DNA of 64,000 nucleotides, from NCBI RefSeq assembly GCF_900104145.1, contig NZ_FNLB01000006.1, positions 2,492,501 to 2,556,500 on the forward strand, read 5' to 3'. How positions within the stretch are numbered: the stretch's first letter is position 1; each line of letters starts with the position of its first letter. Below, piece after piece: positions 25,275 through 35,900 of this stretch. Source of the DNA: Pseudovibrio sp. Tun.PSC04-5.I4 (lineage in GTDB: Bacteria > Pseudomonadota > Alphaproteobacteria > Rhizobiales > Stappiaceae). Under the pieces are notes generated by a model, which saw nothing but the letters and a program-made list of their open reading frames with translations, ran no database searches and had not been told where the DNA came from. The position numbers and the translations under genes were made by a program.

Positions 25275-26030
25275 ATGAACAAAACTATTGAAGATAGACT
25301 CAAATTTCATTGTATATATTTGACGGTTTTGGAAGAATAGCGAAATTCCAAAGAAGTCATTATGTCGTTCATGCCGGACGTCTTAGGTGAATTTTATAAG
25401 CACATCCAAAATTTCCCTGAGACTGTTGCGATCTTTAAAAACGAAGATCATATGGATCATGCGAAAGAAAAACAGCTTGAACACTGAGGCCTCATTTGCA
25501 GCGGCAGGTTGGACGACACTTACGCTGCCTCTGTGCAACGGATTGGCAGGCCCCGCCAACGACTCGGATTAACTCCGAGATGGTATATTAGCGCTTACAA
25601 CTGCCTCGGTGGGTTGCTCAACGCCGCTATCGGTGACAGATCAACAATGAGTGTGTTTTCACGCTCCTATCGCTCAACTAAAAAATTGCAAGGTATTCTA
25701 TATAAAGTCATTTTGTTAGATATGGACCTTGCTCTGGCAGTCTATGAGCAAACCGACACAAAGTCGCGCTAGTCGTTTCTAGGCGGGCTGGCAGATAATT
25801 TTGACGGGTCTGTCGAGCACGTCGCGAACTCGATAACAAGCACCGCGGATAACCTGCACGGTTCTGCAAAGCCCTCTCTCAAACTGCGGACAAGACCAAT
25901 CAGATCAGCTCAAATGTGGCTTCAACTTCGCTCGACGCTTCAAAGAATGAGGATGCTGTACGCAATTTTGTCTCAGCAAGCCGCAGACCTGAAGGCATCA
26001 GTTAGTCATTTTCTCGGCGATCTGCACTAG
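25275..26030 (+). pseudogene. Decayed globin-coupled chemoreceptor (HemAT-like)
   Basis: From an ATG at 25275 one frame reads MNKTIEDRLKFHCIYL, hits TAG at 25338, and continues through MPDVLGEFYKHIQNFPETVA. It hits TGA at 25485, where the family has Trp (LEH-stop), then goes on as LDDTYAASVQRIGRPRQRLG and LTPRWYISAYNCLGGLL. These match the protoglobin sensor domain. VILLDMDLALAVYEQT follows, then with a frameshift near 25866 ALSQTADKTNQISSNVAST, and at the end LSQQAADLKASVSHFLGDLH with a stop at 26028. These are the entry and exit ends of a methyl-accepting signalling domain; roughly 180 residues between them are deleted. No working product is possible. Confidence 0.88.
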
Positions 26031-26468
26031 GCGATGTAACTGGTCTATTGGGCATACTGCGCTACGAGATAGTCGATGTTTGTTTTCCAACTAAACAGCA
26101 GGCATCGGCACACCTCCTAACTTTAATGCCTCCAAACATTCGTTAGGAAATCAGTATTTTACAGTTAATTTTCGTCTGTTACGCAAGATGCAATAAATTC
26201 ACCTAAGTTATTTTTGCAGTGCAGCACACTGTAACCAATACAGCAGACAAAAGAATCACAGTATTTTCTACAGAAATCACTGACATTAACCTTTGGTTTA
26301 AAAACCATAAGTCGAATTGCGCTTCATATTACTACCGATCTAGGCTTTCCTCTGCGTGATATGACGTAATATTTCCAATTCAAACTGGAATATTGCGACA
26401 TTTGGTTCTGGGGAGGACGGGACCTTTCACGCTTTAAAATTAGGCAATTTGCCTTTCGGGAGGATTCC
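26031..26468. other. Gene-free stretch before the ABC importer operon
   Basis: This 438 bp region carries the promoter of the importer operon. A dyad AGGCAA-T-TTGCCT lies at 26442-26454, directly before the ribosome site CGGGAGGA, so it could act as an operator or restrict ribosome access. Nothing else is recognised; the first part may be further remains of the chemoreceptor locus. Confidence 0.45.
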
Positions 26469-27815
26469 ATGAGTACTTTTCGCAGGCCGATTAATCGGCG
26501 TAGTCTTTTAAAGGCGGGTGCAGCCAGCGGGCTGGTTCTTGCATCGCCAACAATTATTACACGCAGTGCATGGGCGGATACTAACTTCCGCAACGACCCT
26601 ACCAATTCCAAAACCGTAACATTCGGTTTCAACGTCCCACAGACCGGTGCATATGCCGATGAGGGTGCGGATGAACTGCGGGCCTATCAGCTTGCAATCA
26701 AGCATCTGAACGGTGAAGGCGATGGTGGTATGCTGAACACCATGAAGCCCCTTTCGCTCGGCGGAAATGGCATTCTTGGCAAAAAGGTAGACTACGTTAC
26801 CGGTGATACCCAAACCAAGTCAGACGCGGCTCGGGCCTCTGCAAAACGCATGATCGAAAAAGACGGTGTTGTCATGTGGTCCGGCGGCTCCTCTTCCGGT
26901 GTGGCGATTGCGCAGCAATCCCTCGCACAGGAAATGGGCGTCGTGTTCATGTGTGGTCTGACCCACTCCAACGATACCACCGGTAAAGACAAGCGTCGTT
27001 ATGGCTTCCGCCATTTCTTCAATGCTTACATGTCCGGTGCAGCTCTTGGCCCTGTGCTTGAAAAGCAGATGGGCAAGGATCGCCGTGCTTACCACCTGAC
27101 CGCAGATTACACTTGGGGTTGGACACAGGAAGAATCTATCGCCAACACCACTGAGGGCCTTGGCTGGGAAACCGTCAACAAGGTTCGTACTCCACTTGGC
27201 GCAGGTGACTTCTCTCAGTACATCACCCCGGTTCTCAACTCCGGCGCTGATGTTCTGATCCTGAACCACTACGGTAAGGACATGATCAACTCGCTGACCC
27301 AGGCTGTTCAGTTTGGTCTGCGTGATAAGCAGGTTAACGGTAAAAACTTTGAGATCATCGTTCCACTTTACTCTCGCCTTATGGCGCAGGGTGCGGGCGA
27401 AAACATCAAAGGCATTTACGGTACAACCAACTGGAACTGGTCCTTGCAGGATGAAGGTTCCATGGCCTTCGTTAAATCCTTCGGCAAGGAATATGGGTTC
27501 CCACCCTCTCAGGCTGCTCACACATGTTACGTGCAAACTCTGCTTTATGCAGATGCATGTGAGCGCGCGGGTACATTCAACCCGGCTGAGGTTATCAAAG
27601 CTCTTGAAGACCACCAGTTCGACGGTATGGGCAACGGTCCAACGCTCTACCGTGGTTCTGATCACCAGTGCTTCAAAGATGTGTTGGTTGTGAAGGGGAA
27701 CGAGGCGGCAACTTCAAAGTTCGATCTTCTGGAAGTTGTTGAAGTTACGCCAGCCTCTCAGGTCACTTATGACCCAGAGATCTTTGGCGGAGAACTTGGC
27801 CCTTACAAGGCCTAG
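26469..27815 (+). CDS. ABC importer substrate-binding protein (branched-chain amino acid type)
   Basis: A 448-residue periplasmic binding protein of the Leu/Ile/Val type (type I fold, Peripla_BP_6). The N-terminus has a twin-arginine signal, NRRSLLKAGAASGLVLASPT, with likely cleavage after AWA; Tat export is unusual but common for this subgroup. The mature part shows VTFGFNVPQTGAYADEGADE, ILGKKVDYVTGDTQTKSDAA and a ligand-pocket region MWSGGSSSGVAIAQQSLAQE. The ligand cannot be told from sequence; amino acids, urea or amides are possible. It is the first gene of a complete operon with two permeases and two ATPases and has a strong ribosome site (GGGAGGA). Confidence 0.92.
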   Translation: MSTFRRPINRRSLLKAGAASGLVLASPTIITRSAWADTNFRNDPTNSKTVTFGFNVPQTGAYADEGADELRAYQLAIKHLNGEGDGGMLNTMKPLSLGGNGILGKKVDYVTGDTQTKSDAARASAKRMIEKDGVVMWSGGSSSGVAIAQQSLAQEMGVVFMCGLTHSNDTTGKDKRRYGFRHFFNAYMSGAALGPVLEKQMGKDRRAYHLTADYTWGWTQEESIANTTEGLGWETVNKVRTPLGAGDFSQYITPVLNSGADVLILNHYGKDMINSLTQAVQFGLRDKQVNGKNFEIIVPLYSRLMAQGAGENIKGIYGTTNWNWSLQDEGSMAFVKSFGKEYGFPPSQAAHTCYVQTLLYADACERAGTFNPAEVIKALEDHQFDGMGNGPTLYRGSDHQCFKDVLVVKGNEAATSKFDLLEVVEVTPASQVTYDPEIFGGELGPYKA

Positions 27816-27939
27816 GTAAACGACCATACCCGGCTGTTCCTCTCATTGGCAGCCGGGTACTGGCTCTCTTTTTTGACGGCAGTTCGTGCCGCACCATATG
27901 CCTTGCACCCTCTCACGGATTTTAAAAGGAGAAGAGCGG

Positions 27940-28968
27940 ATGGATGCCATCGTTCTTCAAATTCTGAACGGCCTGGATAAAGGCGGAGCTTACGCTTTGA
28001 TTGCGTTAGGCCTTACGCTGATCTTTGGTACACTCGGAGTTGTGAACTTCGCCCACGGGGCCTTGTTTATGCTTGGCGCGTTTTGTGCTGTTGCATTCAA
28101 TCACGTTATTAGCTTTGAGCAAGTTGTTATCGACCCAACCAAAACAACGGCCTGGGGTACGCCTTTCGAGACCCGTGTCCCTTATATCGAAGCATGGCTC
28201 GGCGACACCGGCACAACGGTTCTGAATTACTCAGTCCCCCTTTCGATTTTATTCGCCATTCCTGTGATGCTGCTGTTTGGTTACATCATGGAACGTGGCT
28301 TGATCCGCCATTTTTACAAGCGCCCCCATGCGGAGCAGATCCTCGTGACCTTTGGTCTTGCGATTGTTTTGCAGGAAATTGTCAAAGCCTATTTTGGAGC
28401 AAACCCAATTCCGCAAGCAGCACCTGACATGGTGCGCGGCGCGATGGATCTGGGCATATGGATCGGCTTTGATCCCGGTACTGTTGTCTATCCCCAGTGG
28501 CGCATTGTTTATCTGTTCTTCTCATTTGGCATAATCAGCGGCGTGTTTGCTTTCTTGCAGTTCACCACCTTCGGCATGGTTGTGCGTGCGGGTATGGCAG
28601 ACCGTGAAACTGTTGGCTTCCTTGGCATTAACATTGAGCGCCGCTTTACGCTGGTGTTTGCTATTGCTGCGGTGGTCGCGGGCCTTGCCGGGGTTATGTA
28701 CACGCCAATTCTGCCACCGGATTACCACATGGGAATGGACTTCCTCGTCCTCTCGTTTGTTGTGGTTGTGGTTGGCGGTATGGGGTCTCTGCCCGGTGCG
28801 GTATCTGCCGGTTTCCTTCTTGGTATTTTGCAGAGCTTTGCAAGTATGAATGAAGTGAAGACCATTCTGCCCGGCATTGACCAGATCATTATCTACCTTG
28901 TTGCAGTTATTATCCTTTTGGTTCGTCCGCGTGGATTAATGGGCCGCAAGGGCGTGATGGAGACCTGA
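27940..28968 (+). CDS. ABC importer permease, LivH type
   Basis: A 342-residue inner-membrane permease with about eight helices. The start GLDKGGAYALIALGLTLIFG and VVNFAHGALFMLGAF is the LivH signature. The EAA-like coupling region is in GFLGINIERRFTLVFAIAAV. The C-terminus has VVVVGGMGSLPGAVSAGFLL. A loop of about 45 residues after the first helices (EQVVIDPTKTTAWGTPFETR and on) is longer than in E. coli LivH. The ATG at 27940 with GGAGAAGAGCGG upstream is preferred to one 54 bp earlier. It pairs with the LivM-type permease 3 bp downstream. Confidence 0.93.
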   Translation: MDAIVLQILNGLDKGGAYALIALGLTLIFGTLGVVNFAHGALFMLGAFCAVAFNHVISFEQVVIDPTKTTAWGTPFETRVPYIEAWLGDTGTTVLNYSVPLSILFAIPVMLLFGYIMERGLIRHFYKRPHAEQILVTFGLAIVLQEIVKAYFGANPIPQAAPDMVRGAMDLGIWIGFDPGTVVYPQWRIVYLFFSFGIISGVFAFLQFTTFGMVVRAGMADRETVGFLGINIERRFTLVFAIAAVVAGLAGVMYTPILPPDYHMGMDFLVLSFVVVVVGGMGSLPGAVSAGFLLGILQSFASMNEVKTILPGIDQIIIYLVAVIILLVRPRGLMGRKGVMET

Positions 28969-28971
28969 GTT

Positions 28972-30105
28972 ATGATGACTAAAATTACGCCTCGCTCAGA
29001 CCTTCTTATGTTTGTGCTGTTTACGCTCGCTATTCTTAGTATGCCGCTTTGGCTGGCGCCCATCGGTGCCGGTTATCCGGATCTCTTGCAGAAGTTTGCA
29101 ATCTTTGGGTTGTTCGCCCTTGGTTACAACATTCTGTTTGGCTTGACTGGCTACCTCAGCTTTGGACATGCTGTGTTTCTTGGTGTTGGTTCTTACGCAG
29201 CCGTTTGGAGTTTTAAGCTGCTCGGTATGAACCCGTTGCCAGCCCTCGTGTTTTCCGTGGTGTTCTCAGCCTTGTTTGCACTGGCAATCGGCTTCATCTC
29301 ACTGCGCCGTTCCGGGATTTACTTCTCGATCCTGACGCTTGCTTTTGCGCAGATGAGCTACAATCTGGCGTATTCCGTGTTCACTCCAATCACCAACGGT
29401 GAGACCGGCTTGCGTGTCCTGCAATCAGACCCTCGTATACTGGATAGCTCAGAGTCTGGCCCGTTGATCGCCCGCCTGTTTGGTGTTGAGATGACTGGGT
29501 ACTCCGGCTTCTACTTCTGTGCCGTCTTGTTGATCATCGGCTTTTACATCTCACAACGGATCTTCCGTAGTCCGTTCGGCATGATGTTGCGCGCTGTGAA
29601 ATCCAACCAGAACCGCATGAGCTACACTGGGCTGAATACACGCCCGTACACGCTGGCCGCTTTTGTCATCTCCGGCGTTTTCGCCGGTGTTGCAGGCGGG
29701 CTGCTGGCGGTAACTGATCCGCTTGCTGGTGCGGAGCGCATGCAATGGACGGCCTCTGGTGAGGTGGTTTTGATGACTATTCTCGGCGGTGCGGGAACAT
29801 TGCTTGGGCCAATACTGGGTGCAGGTCTCATCAAATACTTTGAGAACATTTTCTCAGCCTATAACGAGCAAACGCTGCACTCAATCTTCTCCTTCCTGCC
29901 GGACATGCTTGAAGGGCCTGTTGTGAGCATTGCCGGCCTGTTTGTTGGCGAAGGCTGGCATCTAACGCTTGGACTGTTGTTCATGGTGGTTGTGATCTTC
30001 CTTCCGGGCGGCATCATGGAAGGCCTGAACAGGATTGCAAAGATGTTCTCTCGCACCAAACCCAAAATCACCAGCAGTAGGCAACCTGCTGCGGCAGCAG
30101 AATGA
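28972..30105 (+). CDS. ABC importer permease, LivM type
   Basis: A 377-residue permease with eight or nine helices. It has FALGYNILFGLTGYLSFGHA, VFLGVGSYAAVWSFKLLG, LRRSGIYFSILTLAFAQMSY, and the coupling helix region MMLRAVKSNQNRMSYTGLNT. It ends with GEVVLMTILGGAGTLLGPIL and VVIFLPGGIMEGL, all typical of LivM. The start ATG follows the LivH stop by 3 bp. It forms the channel together with LivH. Confidence 0.93.
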   Translation: MMTKITPRSDLLMFVLFTLAILSMPLWLAPIGAGYPDLLQKFAIFGLFALGYNILFGLTGYLSFGHAVFLGVGSYAAVWSFKLLGMNPLPALVFSVVFSALFALAIGFISLRRSGIYFSILTLAFAQMSYNLAYSVFTPITNGETGLRVLQSDPRILDSSESGPLIARLFGVEMTGYSGFYFCAVLLIIGFYISQRIFRSPFGMMLRAVKSNQNRMSYTGLNTRPYTLAAFVISGVFAGVAGGLLAVTDPLAGAERMQWTASGEVVLMTILGGAGTLLGPILGAGLIKYFENIFSAYNEQTLHSIFSFLPDMLEGPVVSIAGLFVGEGWHLTLGLLFMVVVIFLPGGIMEGLNRIAKMFSRTKPKITSSRQPAAAAE

Positions 30106-30117
30106 AGGGAGGCAACC

Positions 30118-30873
30118 ATGGAAATTCTTAATGTATCCAACGTGAATAAGCGCTTTGGTGGCCTTCAGGCACTCGATAAAGTCAACCTATCTGTCGAGCA
30201 GGGACATGTTCATGCGATTATTGGACCGAATGGCGCTGGCAAATCCACTCTGCTGAACTGTTTTGTGGGACGGCTTATTCCAGATACTGGCTCTGTTACG
30301 TTTCTCGGCCAAGATCTCATTGGAGCAAAACCTCATGAGATCAATCAGGCTGGTGTTTCCCGCGTGTTTCAGACACCCGAAATCTTCGGAGACCTGTCCC
30401 TGCTGGATAACATCATGATCCCGACACTGGCCAAACGGGATGGAGCTTTTACCCTCAACATCTGGGCTCGTGTGGATGGGCAAGGGGAAATTCGGGATAA
30501 AGCTCTGCATATGCTTGAAGATGTGGGCCTTGCCGACAAGAAAGAAATGACTGCGGCCTCCCTGTCTCGTGGTGATAAGCGCCGGTTGGAGCTGGCTATG
30601 TGTCTGGTTCAGGACCCGAAGCTATTGCTTCTCGATGAACCGACGGCAGGCATGTCTCGCGCCGATACCAACAACACCATTGATCTCCTAAAGCGGATCG
30701 GTGAGCGCGGAATTACCAAGATCATCATTGAGCATGACATGCATGTGGTGTTCTCCCTTGCCAGCAAGATCAGTGTGCTGGCTCAAGGCACAGTTATTGC
30801 TGAAGGGAAGCCGGAAGACATTAAGGGCGATCCTCGTGTTCAGGAAGCCTATTTGGGAGGAGCACAGGTATGA
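30118..30873 (+). CDS. ABC importer ATP-binding protein, LivG type
   Basis: A 251-residue ATPase. Walker A is IGPNGAGKSTLLN near residues 36-48, the signature motif is ASLSRGDKRRLELAMCLV (LSRGD rather than LSGGQ), Walker B is LLLLDEPTAGMS, and the switch His is in IIIEHDMHVVF. The C-terminal PRVQEAYLGG is typical of LivG. It follows LivM by 12 bp and overlaps the LivF-type gene by 4 bp. With LivF it drives import. Confidence 0.94.
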   Translation: MEILNVSNVNKRFGGLQALDKVNLSVEQGHVHAIIGPNGAGKSTLLNCFVGRLIPDTGSVTFLGQDLIGAKPHEINQAGVSRVFQTPEIFGDLSLLDNIMIPTLAKRDGAFTLNIWARVDGQGEIRDKALHMLEDVGLADKKEMTAASLSRGDKRRLELAMCLVQDPKLLLLDEPTAGMSRADTNNTIDLLKRIGERGITKIIIEHDMHVVFSLASKISVLAQGTVIAEGKPEDIKGDPRVQEAYLGGAQV

Positions 30874-31649
30874 CCATCATTGATGATCAGTTCAAAGGCG
30901 TCACCGCTCCCGGTATTTCGCCTGTACGGGCGAAAGGCGGTGCTCCGGCATACTTCTCCGCCTGGGATTTACATGCCTACTATGGTGAAAGCTATATTGT
31001 TCAGGGTGTTAGCTTTGACATTCGGGAGGGCGAGATTCTTGCTCTGCTGGGGCGCAACGGGGCGGGTAAAACTTCCACACTGCGTGCAATTGCACGAGCT
31101 GGTGACCCACGACTGACCCATGGCGAGATCTGGCTCGATCACCAACCGATCCACGAAATGCCAAACTATCTGGCAGCACAAAACGGTATTCAGCTGGTGC
31201 AGGAAGATCGGCGGGTCATTCAGGGTCTGACGGTTGAAGAGAATCTACAGCTTGCGCAAATCGCGGAACCTCACGGTTGGTCTATTGAGCGCATCTACGA
31301 TCACTTCCCGCGCCTTGGAGAGCGGGCAAAGCAGGAAGCTGTGACCATGTCTGGTGGGGAGCAGCAGATGCTTGCCCTTGCCCGCGCTTTGGCACGGGAT
31401 GTGAAGTTGTTGTTGCTGGATGAGCCTTATGAAGGCTTAGCACCGGTTATAGTGCAGGAGATAGAACGGATCCTCGTCAACGTAAAAGAGCTTGGCATTA
31501 CAACGATTATCGTTGAGCAAAATGCTGTTGCAGCCCTGCACCTAGCCGACCGTGCCGTCATTTTGGACATGGGTGAAGTTGTGTTTGACGGGACCGCGCA
31601 AGAGGTTCTGGACAATGAGGAACTTCGCCAGACCTATCTCGCGATTTAA
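30870..31649 (+). CDS. ABC importer ATP-binding protein, LivF type
   Basis: A 259-residue ATPase. An extra N-terminal stretch of about 28 residues (MTIIDDQFKGVTAPGISPVR and on) precedes the usual start at DLHAYYGESYIVQGVSF. Walker A is LGRNGAGKTSTLRAI, signature VTMSGGEQQMLALARAL, Walker B LLLLDEPYEGLAP, switch region IIVEQNAVAAL, and the end LRQTYLAI is typical of LivF. The start overlaps the LivG stop (ATGA). A terminator follows at 31708, closing the operon. Confidence 0.94.
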   Translation: MTIIDDQFKGVTAPGISPVRAKGGAPAYFSAWDLHAYYGESYIVQGVSFDIREGEILALLGRNGAGKTSTLRAIARAGDPRLTHGEIWLDHQPIHEMPNYLAAQNGIQLVQEDRRVIQGLTVEENLQLAQIAEPHGWSIERIYDHFPRLGERAKQEAVTMSGGEQQMLALARALARDVKLLLLDEPYEGLAPVIVQEIERILVNVKELGITTIIVEQNAVAALHLADRAVILDMGEVVFDGTAQEVLDNEELRQTYLAI

Positions 31650-31707
31650 AGGGATACGGCACGTTTCCGCATGAAGTTCCCCCCGAGGCTATTGAGCCTT
31701 ACCACTG

Positions 31708-31737
31708 GCCAGAGGAGTAATTTCCTCTGGCTTTTTT
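31708..31737 (+). terminator. Terminator of the ABC importer operon
   Basis: GCCAGAGGA (31708-31716) pairs with TCCTCTGGC (31723-31731) over a six-base loop and is followed by six T. It sits about 60 bp after the LivF-type stop. Confidence 0.92.
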
Positions 31738-31751
31738 CTTGGCTTATTGCC

Positions 31752-32747
31752 CTAAAGGCCATCAAGGAATTGTTGATAGGTCATTGGTTCCAGTCGCTTT
31801 GGCTCCCGGCCTGCAAATTTGTCTGTCCAATGCGATAGGGAGAGACTGGAAAAATCATAGGTGTTCTCAAGGAGAGATTGTTTTTCCTGCTCTAGCCGCA
31901 TGACTGTTACTTGAGACCAGTCCTCAACAACCAGAACGGGCAGTCCCTCAAAAAGCGGATTGAGGCTAGATGATTTGACAATCGGAACAGCGCCCAGAAA
32001 CAAGGCTTCCCACGTACGGTGGCAATCCATTCCCTCCCCAAAGGGGCTGATTGTGTAAAGGAACTGTGCGTTCTTCCGCCACGATTGTTCACGAGGCAGG
32101 TGATCGTTCTCGTAATAAGCGACGGTATCGTCTGCCACTGCCAAAACCTGCGCACGGTCTCCGCGATGAGCTGCATGGTGCCAATTGCAGTAGCCCTGCA
32201 TTTCTCTCTCATTCAAGGGAGACGCATCGGCGGCAACACTTCGCAACAACTCTTCCTGCTCCAACGGTGTTTGAAACTCTCCCCATGCATGAGACTTACG
32301 AGCTGTGAGGGTGTGATAGTCCAAACCGATTGGCAGGTTGAAGAGCTTTTCATGCTCCATTGCAAGATTTTGGGCATACCAAGCCACCAATAAGGGGTGT
32401 GTCAGCAACGTCTTGAGCATGTTTGAGGAGAGTGTGTTTTCTAAGGTTCTGTCGGCTTCAATCGGCAAATCACTGTCGCCACTGAGCAGAACAAACGGCT
32501 CGCGCATATGCAGCAGATGCGTTTGGACAAACAGCGGCAGAGCGTCCGTGGTGATGTAAATCGTAGCCCCTGCGGTGTGGTTTTCCAACAAGTCCGCATC
32601 CAGTTTGGGCGAGGATGATTTGGGGCGTTTGGTTTTGGTGTGGCTGCTTTTTAGGAGACCTCTGCTGGAGATAAACTGGCAGCTGTTTTCTTCCCGCTCC
32701 CGAGGCAGCCATTGATAGGACTTGTAGCGCAACAACGATAACACCAC
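31752..32747 (-). CDS. Exostosin-like glycosyltransferase-type protein
   Basis: A 331-residue protein. The C-terminal half has FLYTISPFGEGMDCHRTWEA then LFLGAVPIVKSSSLNPLFEG and LPVLVVEDWSQVT (about residues 230-285), the pattern of exostosin/GT47-like and related bacterial GT-B enzymes that bind a nucleotide sugar. The N-terminal half is less typical. The start is a GTG at 32747 with GAGGAGAT at good spacing. No signal peptide is present. It lies alone between the importer terminator and the RND genes. Acceptor and donor are unknown. Confidence 0.78.
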   Translation of the reverse strand: MVLSLLRYKSYQWLPREREENSCQFISSRGLLKSSHTKTKRPKSSSPKLDADLLENHTAGATIYITTDALPLFVQTHLLHMREPFVLLSGDSDLPIEADRTLENTLSSNMLKTLLTHPLLVAWYAQNLAMEHEKLFNLPIGLDYHTLTARKSHAWGEFQTPLEQEELLRSVAADASPLNEREMQGYCNWHHAAHRGDRAQVLAVADDTVAYYENDHLPREQSWRKNAQFLYTISPFGEGMDCHRTWEALFLGAVPIVKSSSLNPLFEGLPVLVVEDWSQVTVMRLEQEKQSLLENTYDFSSLSLSHWTDKFAGREPKRLEPMTYQQFLDGL

Positions 32748-32864
32748 GTCATCTCCTCATGTCATGAGGTATCTAAGCGCGCCTCATCAATCTCTGCCAC
32801 TCTCAAATATCTCCCTTCATTTCTGCTGGATTATCAGGACCGACTAGAAGCTCTGCAGATATGA

Positions 32865-32899
32865 TGAGGGCTTTGAGTTGGGGAAACTCAAAGCCCTCA
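32865..32899 (-). terminator. Fifteen-bp perfect hairpin after the RND genes
   Basis: TGAGGGCTTTGAGTT (32865-32879) pairs perfectly with AACTCAAAGCCCTCA (32885-32899) over a five-base loop, 21 bp past the stop of the RND transporter. No T run follows, so efficiency is uncertain, but position and stability point to a transcription end. Confidence 0.65.
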
Positions 32900-32920
32900 C
32901 TTGTCTTAGGATGTTATCTC

Positions 32921-35900
32921 TTAGTCCTCAAGGGAGGGAAGTCCTTTCGCTGCACGGCCTTCCTCAATCGTCCAACCTGTCTTCTCTCGCATCCATTGGA
33001 AGGAGATGTAGAGTGTTGGGATGAGGAAAATGCCCACAGTGAAGGACACCACCATTCCAGCCAGCACCGGAATGCCAACTGCAACCATGGCACCAGCGCC
33101 CGGACCTGTTGAGATCACCAGAGGAACCAGACCTGCGGAGAACGCCAGCGATGTCATCATCACAGGACGGAACCGCAGACGTGCGCCTTCCACTGCAGAT
33201 TCAAAGATGGTCATGCCTTCGATGCGTTTTTCCAACGAGAACTCGTTCATCAGAATTGCGTTCTTACCAGCAAGAGCGATCAGGATAACCATGCCGATCT
33301 GAGCATAAAGATCGAACGAGAGGTTGAAGAGCCACAAGCTGCCCAAAGCGCCTGCCAGTGCCGGAGCAACCGACAGCAACACAGGAATTGGCGTGTTCCA
33401 GCTTTCATAGAGCGCAACAAGGAACAAATAGGCGAACAGGAATGCGAGGCCGAGCACAATAGCGGTCTGCCCTGCGGCTTCCTTCTGTTCCAATGCCAAC
33501 CCTGTCCACTCGTATGCATAGCCCTTCGGCAGTGCTTTTACGGCAACCTCATCCATCGCAGCCAGTGACTGACCCAGACCGACACCGGGTGCTGCGTTAC
33601 CATTGAAGGCGACTGCACGGTAGTTGTTGTAACGGGTGATCGTGTTGGCACCGCGAGAAAGTTCTGTGGTTACAACAGAGGACAGCTCCACCATTTCGCC
33701 GGTATCAGAGCGAACGAAGATGCTGTTGATGTCTTCAGGCCCTGAGCGGTACTCCTCTTCTGCCTGCAAACGAACGGACCATGTACGACCATAGAGATTG
33801 AAGTCGTTGATGTAATAGCCGCCCAGCGTTGCCTGCAATGCGTTGTAGACGCTGGCAATGTTCAAGCCCAGCACCTGCGCACGATCACGATCCAGCTTTA
33901 TATCCAGCTGCGGTGTGTTTGCGTTGAAGCTCGTGAAAAAGGCAGCAAGGTCAGGTGATCCATTTGCAGCAACGGTCAAGGATCGCGCGACCTGTGCCAT
34001 GACTGTCGGGTCCTGACCTTCCAGGCTTTCCATGATGAACTCAAATCCACCAACGGTGCCTAGGCCATCAATGGCTGCCGGGTTAACCGGGAAGAACGTT
34101 GCCTCTGGAATGCCCGCCAAAGCGCCATACGTTCTGTAAACAAAGGCGAAGGATGTCAGGTCTGCTGATGTGCGATCTTCGTAGTCTTTCAACTTCACAA
34201 AGATCACACCCGCGTTTGGTGAGGAGCCACCACCCGACAGAAGATCCAGCCCCATAACCATGGTTGTGGATTCAACAGAAGGGTCATTTTTGATGATCAC
34301 CTCAGCTTCACGCATAACCTTATCAGTCCGGTTCAGCGATGCACCCGGAGGCAGGTTCACCAGAACCATAGCGTAGCCTTTGTCCTCATCTGGAACAAAG
34401 CCATCAGGTGTGTTGCCAACAATCCAGAAGCTGATCAAGCCAAACGCGATGACAGCTGGAATAGACACGGCTGCCATTTTGGCTGACTTCTTGATGATGT
34501 TAGCGTAGCCATGCCCCAGTCCATCAATGCCGCCAGATACTTTCGCCATGACGCCTGTCAGATTGCCAGAACGCATGAGAATGGCGCAAAGTGCTGGAGC
34601 CAGCGTCAAAGCATTCACTGCTGATAAAACCATCGCAGCAGAGATCGTGACCGCGAATTCCCTAAAGAGCACGCCGGATGAACCCGGCAGGAATGCGACT
34701 GGTACGAACACAGAAAGCAGCACGAAGGTGATTGCCAGCACCGGCCCTGCAATCTCGCCCACCGCTTTAGATGTGGCTTGAGCAGGTGTTAGGTCCGGCT
34801 CTTCATGCATCACACGTTCTACGTTCTCGACAACGATGATGGCATCATCCACCACAATACCAATGGCCAGAACAAGAGCTAGGAGCGAGATGGTGTTGGC
34901 GGTAAAGCCGAGCATATAGGCAACGGCAACGGCACCGATGATAGACACAGGAACTGCGATCAGTGGGATCAGTGTTGCCCGCAAGCGTCCAAGGAAGACG
35001 AAAACCACGATGGTTACGAGAACGAAGGCTTCAAGAAGTGTCGTAATCACCTTCTTGATCATCTCGTTCACGAATAACGAGTTATCGAAAACGGATTCGT
35101 ATGTCAGATCCTCAGGAAAGCGCTCTGACAGTTCTGCCACACGTTGATTGACGGCCTCAGACACGGCCACTGCGTTGGCACCGGGGGAGAGGTAGATACC
35201 AACCATGGCTGTTGGCTGTTGGTTGAACTCTGCCATCACATCAAAAGAAGCGGTGCTGAGTTCAACGCGTGCTACATTTCGCAGGCGAACAACGGACCCG
35301 TCGGGGTTGGCGCGGAGCAGTATGTTCTGGAACTCTTCAACCGTATTCAAGCGACCTTTTGCGGTCACAGTCAGCTGAAGTTGCTGGTCTGCGGCCACAG
35401 GCGCTGCACCAATACGGCCAACAGCTGCCTGTTTGTTTTGCGATTGAACAGCGGCAATAACATCATCTGCAGTGAGGTTAAGCGCTCTCAGTTTGGGTGG
35501 GTCAATCCAGATACGCATGGAATAATCCTGCGCTCCAAACACGGATGCATCGCCCACACCGGAAATACGCTTGAGCTCATCAACAATGTTGATGGTGACG
35601 TAGTTTGAAATGAACAGGCCATCGTGTGTTTGATTTGGCGAATAAAACGACATCGCCTGAAGCAGATCACCTGCTTTTTTGGTAACGTTCACGCCCTGAT
35701 CGCGCACTTCTTGCGGGAGTTTGCTCTCCACCGTACTGACGCGATTTTGCACATTCACCGCGTTGATATCTGGGTTTGTGGTCAGGTCGAAATAGACGGT
35801 AAGAGAGTATGTGCCATCGCTTGAAGAAGACGATTTCATATAGCGCATACCATCAACGCCATTCACCGCACCCTCAATGAGCTGCGCGACACTTTCTTCC

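Noticed and set aside
25509..25772. An 87-codon open frame as an independent globin-like gene
   Set aside because: It is the continuation of the chemoreceptor relic after an in-frame TGA, has no ribosome site, and lacks the N-terminal globin helices.
31752..32747. Exostosin-like gene as part of the ABC importer operon
   Set aside because: It lies on the opposite strand and beyond a strong terminator.
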